Below are positions 25,002 to 33,219 of a stretch of DNA of 64,000 nucleotides, piece by piece (positions within the stretch are counted from its first letter, which is position 1; each line of letters opens with the position of its first letter). Where the stretch lies: NCBI GenBank assembly GCA_024276015.1, contig JAJRXZ010000026.1, forward strand, positions 1 to 64,000. The letters are read 5' to 3'. Source of the stretch: Spirochaetota bacterium (GTDB taxonomy: Bacteria > Spirochaetota > UBA4802 > UBA5550). The notes under the pieces are model-generated. The model was not told where the DNA came from. It saw only the letters and a program-made list of their open reading frames with translations, and ran no database searches. The position numbers and the translations under genes were made by a program.

Positions 25002-26882
25002 TTACGGTTCAATTGCTTTTAATATTCTTTCGGAAACAGATCCTGCGTCCAGACTGTAATATCTGAATAGCTGCCCCGTACTTCCATGCTTTATCGATTC
25101 GTCCGGGAATCCCACATTAAAAAGAAGTTTTGATTTCAAATGCGGCTTTATATTTGATACTATATATTCGCCCACTCCTCCGGAAATTATACCGTTTTCC
25201 ATAGTTAAAAAACCTTCCGTTCTTTTAACTGCATTTTCAATAAGTTTAATATCAAGGGGCTTAATGAACATAAGATTTACTACAGAGACAGATATACTTT
25301 TTTTCTTTAGTATTTTTCTCACTTCCAGCGCGATCTCTATCATATCTCCGATCGCAAAGATAACCAGATCATTGCCGCGTGCAACTGTTTTTGCCTTCCC
25401 GAATCTAATCTCATGAAATGCTCCCTTCTTCTGTTTTTTAAGCTCCGACCTTCCTCTTGGGTACCTGATGGCAACAGGCCCCTCATTATATTGAGATGCA
25501 AAATAGAGCATATCCCTTAATTCATCGCCTGTTGAAGGGGCAAGGATAATAAAATTCGGTATATTTTTAATTATGGAAATATCGAATATTCCGTGGTGAG
25601 TTTCACCGTCGTCGCCGACAATACCTGACCTGTCTATAAGAAGTTTGATCTGGAGATTCATCAAGGCGATGTCGTGGATCAACTGATCAACAGCTCTCTG
25701 GAGAAAAGTAGAGTATATCGATACAAAGGGTTTTAATCCTGTAGAGGCAAGAGCCCCTGCGAAAGTAACGGCATGCTGCTCGGCTATACCCACATCAAAA
25801 AACCTTTCAGGAAATCTATTTTCAAATTCAAAGAGCCCGGTGCCGATCTTCATAGCCGCAGTAAGCGCAATAACTTTGTCATCCTTTTCCGCTATTTCAG
25901 CAAGTGTTTTGCCGGCAATTTCAGAATATGAGATAAGATCATCCTTCTTTATACAAACACCTGTTTTCTTATCAAAAGGCCCGATTCCGTGGAATCTGGC
26001 CGGGTCCATCTCTGCGGGTCTGTATCCCATCCCCTTTTTCGTAAGGACATGGATCAGCTTAGGTCCGAAATTTATGTTCTTTACGCTGGTAAGCATATTG
26101 ATCAATGAATATATATCATGCCCGTCAACGGGGCCGAAATATCTCACTCCAAGATCCTCAAAAAGCTGCCCCGGAATAATCATACTTTTAAAACTCTCAA
26201 AAAACCTGTCTATAAAATTGTATGTGGAATCTCCCATCCCGGGAAAATTTTTCAGCGCCTCCATAGATTTTCTTCTAACTTTATTGTAAAAAGAATGCGT
26301 GATTATTCTGTTAAAATACTTTGCCATTGCGCCTACATTTTTACAGATGGAATGCTCATTATCATTGAGAATAATGATCATGTCATTTTTCCGATGGCCG
26401 ATCTGGTTCAGCGCTTCAAAGGCCATCCCGTTTACTATGGATCCGTCGCCTATAACGGCAATAACTTTATGATTCTCGTTTTTTATATCTCTCCCTACCG
26501 CTTCTCCGTGAGCAAGGGAGAGGCTTGTGCTGCTATGGCCCACATTGTAAGTATCAAAAGGCGATTCGCTTCTTTTTGGAAAACCGCTAAGACCCTTAAA
26601 TTTCCGTATAGTGGGGAACCTGTTTCTTCGGCCTGTAAGTATCTTATGAGCATAGGTCTGATGTCCCACATCCCATATAATTTTGTCTTGGGGCGTATTA
26701 AAAACATAATGAAGCGCAATTGTCAATTCAACAACACCGAGAGATGAAGCAAGATGGCCGCCGTTTTTTGAAATCACATCAATAATATACTCCCTGATCT
26801 CTTTAGCAAGCTCAGGAAAATCGTCAAGCTGCATCTTTTTTAAATCGTCGATACTGTTTATCTTATCAAGAATCATGATCAT
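25002..26882 (-). CDS. dxs: 1-deoxy-D-xylulose-5-phosphate synthase
   Basis: Thiamine-diphosphate enzyme joining pyruvate and glyceraldehyde 3-phosphate; first step of the MEP isoprenoid route and supplier of DXP to PdxJ. 626 aa, the family length. Visible: WDVGHQTYAHKILTGR near 70-85, the ThDP motif GDGSIVNGMAFEALN, GHD, VGIAEQHAVTFAGALA in the pyrimidine domain, and HHGIFDISI. The start may be the ATG at 26882 or the one at 26876; no strong Shine-Dalgarno is present. It heads the minus-strand unit with tlyA. Confidence 0.95.
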   Translation of the reverse strand: MIMILDKINSIDDLKKMQLDDFPELAKEIREYIIDVISKNGGHLASSLGVVELTIALHYVFNTPQDKIIWDVGHQTYAHKILTGRRNRFPTIRKFKGLSGFPKRSESPFDTYNVGHSSTSLSLAHGEAVGRDIKNENHKVIAVIGDGSIVNGMAFEALNQIGHRKNDMIIILNDNEHSICKNVGAMAKYFNRIITHSFYNKVRRKSMEALKNFPGMGDSTYNFIDRFFESFKSMIIPGQLFEDLGVRYFGPVDGHDIYSLINMLTSVKNINFGPKLIHVLTKKGMGYRPAEMDPARFHGIGPFDKKTGVCIKKDDLISYSEIAGKTLAEIAEKDDKVIALTAAMKIGTGLFEFENRFPERFFDVGIAEQHAVTFAGALASTGLKPFVSIYSTFLQRAVDQLIHDIALMNLQIKLLIDRSGIVGDDGETHHGIFDISIIKNIPNFIILAPSTGDELRDMLYFASQYNEGPVAIRYPRGRSELKKQKKGAFHEIRFGKAKTVARGNDLVIFAIGDMIEIALEVRKILKKKSISVSVVNLMFIKPLDIKLIENAVKRTEGFLTMENGIISGGVGEYIVSNIKPHLKSKLLFNVGFPDESIKHGSTGQLFRYYSLDAGSVSERILKAIEP

Positions 26883-26910
26883 TATTGCATTTTAAAGGAT
26901 TCGTCTCTGA

Positions 26911-27078
26911 TTGACAAAAAAAGCTACTTTAAATTTATTTCAAGGGATTTTTATAAATTTTATTTATTATAAAGATTTTTCTCCATACAATAAACAAATA
27001 AAGAATTTCTCTGAGTCTTCCGATGAATTTTTAGTCAAACAAAATATATTTGACATCAGGGGATATTAATATATTTAC
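26911..27078 (+). promoter_or_regulatory. Candidate promoters of the glpABC operon
   Basis: Two perfect TTGACA hexamers lie upstream of glpA: 26911-26916 with TTTATT 17 bases on (26934-26939), and 27050-27055 with TATTTA 16 bases on (27072-27077). The second would give a leader of about 60 bases. Neither -10 is strong, which would fit activator-dependent or anaerobic control, but no operator was recognised. Confidence 0.4.
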
Positions 27079-27143
27079 TCTACAGAAGAGTGGAACAGAA
27101 TAATTGCTGAAATATTATAAACCGGGTACTCTATAAAAACTAA

Positions 27144-28784
27144 ATGAAGATATATGAAACAGAAGCTATTATTATCGGAGGCGGGGCAACAGGAACGGGA
27201 ATTGCAAGAGATCTGTCTCTCAGAGGCATTAAATCAATCCTCATTGAAAAGGACGATATTGCATCGGGAACGACCGGCAGAAATCACGGCCTTCTCCACT
27301 CGGGCGCCCGTTATGCAGTTAAAGACCTCGAATCTGCAAAAGAATGCATCAGAGAAAATAGAATACTAAAAAAAATAGCCCGCCACTGCGTTGAAGAAAC
27401 AGGAGGTTTATTTATAACTCTCAGAGACGACGACCCCTCTTACCATAATAAGCTTCTTGAAGGATGCAGATTTGCCGGCATTAAGACCGAAGAGATAGGA
27501 ATTAAGAAAGCACTGGTTATTGAACCCAATCTGAATCCCGAAATTATGCGGGCCGTTAAAGTACCCGACGGTACGATCGACCCCTTCAGGCTCACAGCTT
27601 CCAATATGCTCGATGCAATAGAGAAGGGGGCCCAACTCTTTACATACACTAAAGTCACAGAGATAATCCTAAACAATAGTACAGTTGCCGGAGTTAAATG
27701 TATAAGTACCGCCGGTGAAAAATTTGAAATTCGCTGTAATATTTTAATAAATGCCGCAGGTATCTGGGGCCAGAAGATATGCGCTCTTGCAGGCATAGAA
27801 CTGAAAATGTTCCCCTCAAAAGGCTCGATGCTTATTGTAGATTACAGGATCAACAGCATTGTAATTAACCGGTGCAGAATGCCTTCGGATGGAGATATTA
27901 TTGTACCGGGAGATACCGTATCGCTTATAGGCACAACATCAAAGACCATTGGTTACGAAAAAATTGAGGATCTTCACGCTGAAGACGATGAAATTAATAT
28001 CCTTCTGAAAGATGGAGAAAAACTGATCCCCGCTCTTTCAAAAGCCAGGGCTTTAAGAGCATATGCAGGAGTAAGACCCCTTGTAGCAATATCAGGAGAA
28101 GCTTCAGGCAGAGAGATAAGCAGAGGCATTGTACTGATCGATCATGAAGAGAGAGACCGCGTCAAAGGAATTATAACAATTGCCGGAGGCAAACTGATGA
28201 CATACCGCCTCATGGCGGAGATGACATCCGACATGGTATGCAAAAAACTGAAGGTAAACCGGAAATGCTCTACTCACAGGCTTCCGTTGCCCGGATCCGA
28301 GAAAAGGCCGCCAAGGAATAGAGGGCTTAAAAAATTTGCAGGGATCTCTCAACCTGTTGTAAAATCGACTCTTTATCGTCACGGCATTAGAGTTTATAAC
28401 ATCCTGAAAAATGATAAAAAGAATTACAGAATAATATGCGAATGTGAAATGGTTACCGAAGGCGAAATCGAATACTCCATAAATTGCCTCAATGTAAAGA
28501 ATATAGCGGATATTCGCAGGAGAACCAGAATCGGCATGGGGCCATGCCAGGGAGAACTTTGCGCTTACAGAGTATCGGGTCTTCTGAACGATTATGGCAA
28601 AGCGTCTCCCGAAGAAGCTGTGAATTATCTCAGAGAATTTCTTGAAGAGAGATGGAAAGGGATAAAACCGGTTCTATGGGGCGACGCTTTGAGGGAATCG
28701 GAATTTACATACTGGATCTACCAGGGATTACTGGGTCTGGGAGAAATCACTAAACCCGAAAAGCCCCGGAAAGGGAAGAAATGA
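27144..28784 (+). CDS. glpA: Anaerobic glycerol-3-phosphate dehydrogenase subunit A
   Basis: FAD-dependent catalytic subunit oxidising glycerol 3-phosphate to dihydroxyacetone phosphate. 546 aa. N-terminal FAD motif IIIGGGATGTGIARDLSLRG; GTTGRNHGLLHSGARYAV next (about 41-57); DAO-type middle domain. The C-terminus carries a BFD-like [2Fe-2S] domain with ICECEMVTE and GMGPCQGELC, supplying four Cys, which separates GlpA from aerobic GlpD. Its stop overlaps the glpB start (ATGA), and glpC follows, so the complete three-subunit complex is encoded. No glpF or glpK is adjacent. Confidence 0.95.
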   Translation: MKIYETEAIIIGGGATGTGIARDLSLRGIKSILIEKDDIASGTTGRNHGLLHSGARYAVKDLESAKECIRENRILKKIARHCVEETGGLFITLRDDDPSYHNKLLEGCRFAGIKTEEIGIKKALVIEPNLNPEIMRAVKVPDGTIDPFRLTASNMLDAIEKGAQLFTYTKVTEIILNNSTVAGVKCISTAGEKFEIRCNILINAAGIWGQKICALAGIELKMFPSKGSMLIVDYRINSIVINRCRMPSDGDIIVPGDTVSLIGTTSKTIGYEKIEDLHAEDDEINILLKDGEKLIPALSKARALRAYAGVRPLVAISGEASGREISRGIVLIDHEERDRVKGIITIAGGKLMTYRLMAEMTSDMVCKKLKVNRKCSTHRLPLPGSEKRPPRNRGLKKFAGISQPVVKSTLYRHGIRVYNILKNDKKNYRIICECEMVTEGEIEYSINCLNVKNIADIRRRTRIGMGPCQGELCAYRVSGLLNDYGKASPEEAVNYLREFLEERWKGIKPVLWGDALRESEFTYWIYQGLLGLGEITKPEKPRKGKK

Positions 28785-30076
28785 ATATAGACTGTCTCAT
28801 TATAGGCGGAGGGCTTTCGGGACTCACATGCGGGATCAAATGTGCAGGCGAAGGACTTCGCACCGTTATTATATCGGACGGAGTCAGTTCACTGCATGTT
28901 TCGTCCGGTTCTGTGGACATGCTGGGATACATATCGGGAAGAGTTGTAAAGGGAAATGTTTTTAAAAGCATAAAGGAATTTGTCAAAAAGAACCCCCTTC
29001 ACCCTTATAACAAGACAGGTATCGGAACTTTAAAGGAATCCGTCTCATTTATAAGAGATGAAGTTAAAAACCAGGGACTCATATTGAACAGCAACGGCGA
29101 TGGAAACCATATCCGCTTTACGGCCCTGGGAGTGATGAAGCCCACCTACCTGTCACAAAATACGGTTTTCAACAGGAGGCTGAAACAGGCCATTGAAAGA
29201 AGAGCTCCCATTGCTGTACTGAATTTCCACGGTTTCAGGGATTACTATCCGCAGCTTGCGGCTAATATGCTTATGAATAACAGAATTCTTAAAGGAGCAA
29301 AGATATTATACAGAAATATAGACCTGCCCCGCAGTATTAATTCCAAAAGAAATACTCTGGAATTCAGATCAATCGATCTGGCAGGAATATTTGAAACTGA
29401 AAAATATCTTCCCGGAATAGCGGGCCAGATCAAAAAAAATTCAGGGAATGCCGAAATAGTTGTACTGCCCGATTTTCTCGGAATAAACAATTTTAATTAC
29501 ATCCACAAGAGACTGGAAGAGCTGACAGGGAAATTGATCGTTGAAGTACCGAACCTGCCCCCTTCAATCCTCGGGATGAGGCTTGAAAAGGCCCTGAAAT
29601 CCAGATTCGCAGAGCTTGGCGGAGAATTCATTACAGGCGACAGAGTAATTAAGGGTAAAATAAGCAAAGGGAATGTGGAATATATTGTAACCGAAAATTA
29701 CCCTGAATTCAAATACAGGGCAAAATACTATCTCCTTTCAACGGGAAGCTTTTTCAGCGGCGGACTGGTGAGCCGATTCAATCATCTTAATGAACCGATT
29801 TTCAATTTTAAATTTAAAGGCAGCGCTAAACGAAACAAATGGTATTCCCGCAGTTTCTTTGACAAAAAAAGCCATCCCTTTATTGAATTCGGTGTTGAAA
29901 CGAACAAATCGCTAAATCCTCTTGATGAAAATTCCAGGCCTGTGAAAAACATCTTCTGCTCCGGCGCTATACTGTCGGGATACAATCCGGTAAAAGAGGG
30001 GTCAGGCGGAGGCGTTGCCCTTTCAACTGCTTATGCAGCAGCATTAAAAATAATAAAAAAAATAAAACAAAAATAA
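28781..30076 (+). CDS. glpB: Anaerobic glycerol-3-phosphate dehydrogenase subunit B
   Basis: 431 aa flavoprotein that passes electrons from GlpA toward the membrane subunit. N-terminal dinucleotide-binding motif LIIGGGLSGLTCGIKCAGEG (about 6-25) and a C-terminal FAD-contacting segment with FCSGAILSGYNPVKEGSGGGVALSTAYAAA. Between them is the substrate-like insert typical of GlpB. It overlaps glpA by 4 bases and glpC starts 6 bases after its stop. The assignment rests on the motif pattern and the operon. Confidence 0.93.
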   Translation: MNIDCLIIGGGLSGLTCGIKCAGEGLRTVIISDGVSSLHVSSGSVDMLGYISGRVVKGNVFKSIKEFVKKNPLHPYNKTGIGTLKESVSFIRDEVKNQGLILNSNGDGNHIRFTALGVMKPTYLSQNTVFNRRLKQAIERRAPIAVLNFHGFRDYYPQLAANMLMNNRILKGAKILYRNIDLPRSINSKRNTLEFRSIDLAGIFETEKYLPGIAGQIKKNSGNAEIVVLPDFLGINNFNYIHKRLEELTGKLIVEVPNLPPSILGMRLEKALKSRFAELGGEFITGDRVIKGKISKGNVEYIVTENYPEFKYRAKYYLLSTGSFFSGGLVSRFNHLNEPIFNFKFKGSAKRNKWYSRSFFDKKSHPFIEFGVETNKSLNPLDENSRPVKNIFCSGAILSGYNPVKEGSGGGVALSTAYAAALKIIKKIKQK

Positions 30077-30082
30077 CAAAAA

Positions 30083-31279
30083 ATGATACATCTAAAAAAT
30101 ATCAGTTTTGACCACTGCATAAAATGCACCCTCTGTACCATATATTGCCCTGTGGCAAAGGGAACGCATTTTTTCCCCGGGCCCAAACAATCGGGGCCCG
30201 ATGCAGAACGTTTAAGAATAAAAAATCCCCACCTTGTGGATGCCTCCATTAAATACTGCTCCAACTGCAAAAGATGCGAAATTTCCTGCCCCTCGCAGGT
30301 TAAAATTGCCGACCTCATACAGAGTGCAAAAAGCAGGTATTTTAAAAAACGGATCAGTATCAGAGATTACATTTTAAGCAGAATGGATCTCCTGGGGAAA
30401 AGCATATCGCCCTTCAGCAAAATTTTTAATCCTTTATTGAAAATGATGCCTATCAGGTACATCATGGAAAAAACAGCGGGAATTGCAAGATATCAGAATT
30501 TTCCCGATTTTGAAGAAAGATCATTCAGGGAGAGATTTTATTCGGAAGTTCGGGATCAGTCACACTTTGATGAAACCGTAGTCTATTTTCCCGGATGCAG
30601 TGTGACCAGCATGGATCACAGTCTCGGTATGGATCTGATTAAAGTTTTAAACTCAATGGGCGTAGGCATATCAATACCGGAAACAAAATGCTGCGGAGTT
30701 CCCGCCATTGCAAACAGCAATATAAAGAAAGCAAAAAAAAACGCCCTGTACAATATATCCGTTCTAACAAAGGCAATAGAAAATTCAGACAAAAGAATAA
30801 TCTTAACCTGCTCAAGCGGCAATCTGGCCCTCAAACATGAATATGCTGAATTTCTCGGACTGGACAATTCAAAAATTGCTGAAAAAATTGACTATATAAC
30901 AACATACCTATATAAGAAATTCGGAGAGGCTATGCCCGGATTGAAACCGGTTAACTTCAGGGCTGCCTACCATTCGCCTTGCCATCTTGAAAGAATGGGA
31001 GCGGTAATGCATACGATCGATATTCTAAAAAAAATTCCCGGCCTTGAACTGGTTATCCTTCACTCGGAATGCTGCGGTATGTCGGGCACATACGGCTTTA
31101 AAAAGGAGTACTTTGAGATTTCAAAAAATATCGGGGCGCAGCTCTTTAAAAGTATAGATGGCGCGGATCCGGAATATGTAATAACAGACTGCGTTACATG
31201 CAAATGGCAGATAGAGAATTTCACGGCTTACAAAGTCCTTCACCCGGTAAATGTTCTGGCAATGGCATTAGATCGTTAA
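30083..31279 (+). CDS. glpC: Anaerobic glycerol-3-phosphate dehydrogenase subunit C
   Basis: 398 aa iron-sulfur subunit anchoring GlpAB to the membrane and reducing quinone. Two ferredoxin-type [4Fe-4S] motifs, CIKCTLCTIYCP (about 12-23) and CSNCKRCEISCP (about 59-70). Two CCG domains follow: FPGCS with ETKCCGVP, and HSPCH with HSECCGMSGTYG. All cluster ligands appear present. Its last 4 bases overlap the tail of the convergent small membrane gene at 31276. Confidence 0.94.
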   Translation: MIHLKNISFDHCIKCTLCTIYCPVAKGTHFFPGPKQSGPDAERLRIKNPHLVDASIKYCSNCKRCEISCPSQVKIADLIQSAKSRYFKKRISIRDYILSRMDLLGKSISPFSKIFNPLLKMMPIRYIMEKTAGIARYQNFPDFEERSFRERFYSEVRDQSHFDETVVYFPGCSVTSMDHSLGMDLIKVLNSMGVGISIPETKCCGVPAIANSNIKKAKKNALYNISVLTKAIENSDKRIILTCSSGNLALKHEYAEFLGLDNSKIAEKIDYITTYLYKKFGEAMPGLKPVNFRAAYHSPCHLERMGAVMHTIDILKKIPGLELVILHSECCGMSGTYGFKKEYFEISKNIGAQLFKSIDGADPEYVITDCVTCKWQIENFTAYKVLHPVNVLAMALDR

Positions 31280-31590
31280 AACTTCTTCCTCTCCTTATCA
31301 TGGTTAAGTTTGTTCATAATAAAGAGCGCCGCGTATGCCCCGATAAAACCGGAGATCACGTTAACATATTCATTCTTTGCAAGAAAATCAAGAATAAAGA
31401 GTGTTACATTATTTAAAACATAACCTCCTATAAGCGCACCGATAATTCCTATAACAAAACCACCGATATATCCGCCGAATAGATCTCTTCGTTTAATTGA
31501 ATAAAAAATGAAAGAAACGAAAGCTCCAAGGGCAATAACAATGAGTATGGCAACAACAGCCTGGATGAAATCCATAAATTCAGGTGACAT
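31276..31590 (-). CDS. Small glycine-rich integral membrane protein
   Basis: 104 aa with three hydrophobic segments (about 10-30, 40-62, 78-94). The middle one, GGYIGGFVIGIIGALIGGYV, resembles the glycine-zipper of GlsB/YeaQ/YmgE-type membrane proteins, although the spacing is longer; treat as a resemblance only. It has a basic C-terminal tail (NKLNHDKERKKF). Tail-to-tail with glpC with 4 bases of overlap; the upstream spacer to tsaC is 75 bases. Confidence 0.65.
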   Translation of the reverse strand: MSPEFMDFIQAVVAILIVIALGAFVSFIFYSIKRRDLFGGYIGGFVIGIIGALIGGYVLNNVTLFILDFLAKNEYVNVISGFIGAYAALFIMNKLNHDKERKKF

Positions 31591-31665
31591 ATCAACCTCA
31601 TTAATATCAAATTCATTTAACTTTTAGTGGGCAATACTATAAATATTAAATATAAAGACAAGAAA

Positions 31666-32271
31666 TTAAAAGAAAATTTCTCCTTTGCCGTTTCTGATAA
31701 TAACAGGGTTATCTTCCGTAAAATCAACAACAGTTGAAGGGTCGGGAACAATAGGCCCCGAATCTATTACCAGATCAATTTCATTTCTATATACTTTTTC
31801 CAGTTCTCTGGGATCAATAATATACTCCCCGGCAAGGGTATTAACACTTGCAGACATTATAGGCCTTTGCAGAGAAGTAACAAGTTCCCTGGCAATATTA
31901 TTATCGGGAATTCTGACCCCAATTGTTTTCTGATTTGTAATTACAATGTTCGGCACAAGCTTTGAAGCGCGAAAGATAAATGTATAGGGCCCGGGGAAGG
32001 CCTTCTTCATAATTTTAAAAGCATGATCGGAAATATTTCTCACATAATCGTTTATACTGGATATATCCTTAAAAATAAAACTTAGAGGTTTCTTTTTATC
32101 AATTTTTTTTATTCTGTATATCCTCTCAATTGCTCTTTTATCATTTATATCGCATCCATATGCATAAACCGTATCGGTTGGATAGACAATGATCCCGCCC
32201 TGTACGAGGATATCTTTTGCTTTATTAATTAATCTTTTTTGAGGATTCTCTTCGTTTATAACAAAAATCAT
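31666..32271 (-). CDS. tsaC: L-threonylcarbamoyladenylate synthase (TsaC/YrdC/Sua5 family)
   Basis: Makes threonylcarbamoyl-AMP from threonine, bicarbonate and ATP for the t6A37 modification of ANN-decoding tRNAs. 201 aa, single YrdC domain without the Sua5 C-terminal part. Signatures: GGIIVYPTDTVYAYGCD (about 25-41), YRIKKIDKKKPLSF, FPGPYTFIF and TIGVRIPDN, then SASVN. The KR-K pattern for substrate binding is retained. Orientation is opposite to glpABC. Confidence 0.93.
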   Translation of the reverse strand: MIFVINEENPQKRLINKAKDILVQGGIIVYPTDTVYAYGCDINDKRAIERIYRIKKIDKKKPLSFIFKDISSINDYVRNISDHAFKIMKKAFPGPYTFIFRASKLVPNIVITNQKTIGVRIPDNNIARELVTSLQRPIMSASVNTLAGEYIIDPRELEKVYRNEIDLVIDSGPIVPDPSTVVDFTEDNPVIIRNGKGEIFF

Positions 32272-32602
32272 AATAAAAACTCGAAATATTTATAATGATG
32301 ATCAGCAGGGATCCGGCGCCGCTTTTCCGCTCTCTCTGTCAACACATTTATTAAAAATTATTAATCAGTCAATTAATTTATCGAAAGAAGTAACTAATCA
32401 CCTGTTTAAAAAGCTGAATTGTTGGTAGATCTGTTCTCCAATGAGAATTTTTTCGCGAGCATCTATCACACTATACACTTGTTTCCTAACAGTTGAAATA
32501 AAACTTCTATAGTAAAAAAAATATTTATTGCAAATTTTTAGCTGATTAGTTACATTATAACAAAAATTAATAAAAAGGCTTTACTCATTGCATTGCCTAA
32601 AA
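32272..32602. other. Intergenic region with no gene seen
   Basis: About 330 AT-rich bases between tsaC (start at 32271) and the small Cys-rich gene (end at 32603). Apart from a short GC-rich patch near 32308-32335 I find no ORF, hairpin-plus-T-run or tRNA. It presumably carries the tsaC promoter. Confidence 0.5.
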
Positions 32603-32863
32603 TTATGTATTTAGCTCTTCAAACCCCGGGCATATATAAATCGCTATCTCCAACCCATGCTCCTGCGGATCATTAAGGTCTTCTATTGAGTTAGCAAGAT
32701 TTATCTGAACTATGCAGTTAGTATTCTTTCTGCATAAAGGACATGCTCCATTGCCTTTCTGATTTATATTAAGTTTCATACCGGTATCTCTTAGATCGTT
32801 TTTGAAAATATAACTTGCAAAATAAGTTTGACTGCAATTAATGAACTTGTAAAAATAATTCAT
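32603..32863 (-). CDS. Small Cys-rich protein, CWC/zinc-ribbon-like
   Basis: 86 aa if read from 32863, or 58 aa from an internal ATG at 32779 (MKLNINQKGNGACPLC). The core ACPLCRKNTNC resembles the opening of cysteine-rich CWC-type or zinc-ribbon proteins (CPxC...NxC), and a further Cys lies near the end (YICPGFEE). Metal binding is an inference. Divergent from the CxxC-repeat gene at 32908, sharing a 44-base spacer. The shorter start seems likelier because the first 28 residues do not look domain-like, but neither start has a good RBS. Confidence 0.5.
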   Translation of the reverse strand: MNYFYKFINCSQTYFASYIFKNDLRDTGMKLNINQKGNGACPLCRKNTNCIVQINLANSIEDLNDPQEHGLEIAIYICPGFEELNT

Positions 32864-32907
32864 ATTATACTTTTTTACAATTATTTTTTTTAAAAATATA
32901 GATATTT

Positions 32908-33132
32908 ATGACAGAACATTTCTGCAAATTATGCAGCGGGTCGGGCAAGATAGGCAACAAAATTACCGGATTAAAAACATGCCCATACTGCATTACCGAT
33001 AAAAATGATTTTGGTACTGAAATGTTTGGATGCCCCAACTGTATGGGTGCAGGGAAAAGCGGCGACTATATTACCGGGTTTATGCCGTGCAGCAGGTGCA
33101 AAGGTTCAGGTTATCTTAAAAAATCCGGATGA
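32908..33132 (+). CDS. Free-standing DnaJ-type zinc-finger protein (CxxCxGxG repeats)
   Basis: 74 aa built of four CxxC units: CKLCSGSG, CPYC, CPNCMGAG and CSRCKGSG. This is the arrangement of the DnaJ central cysteine-rich domain, which binds two zinc ions and contacts unfolded proteins, but no J-domain or C-terminal substrate domain is attached. The second unit lacks the glycine repeat. Similar free-standing proteins occur as small zinc chaperone-like or redox proteins; function is unknown. The chemoreceptor gene follows after about 87 bases. Confidence 0.75.
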   Translation: MTEHFCKLCSGSGKIGNKITGLKTCPYCITDKNDFGTEMFGCPNCMGAGKSGDYITGFMPCSRCKGSGYLKKSG

Positions 33133-33219
33133 CACATATAAAAATTTCAAAAGTCAGATGAAAGAATTTTGCATAAAGGATATTATCGTATACAATTGTT
33201 ATACTTCTAGGAGGATAAT

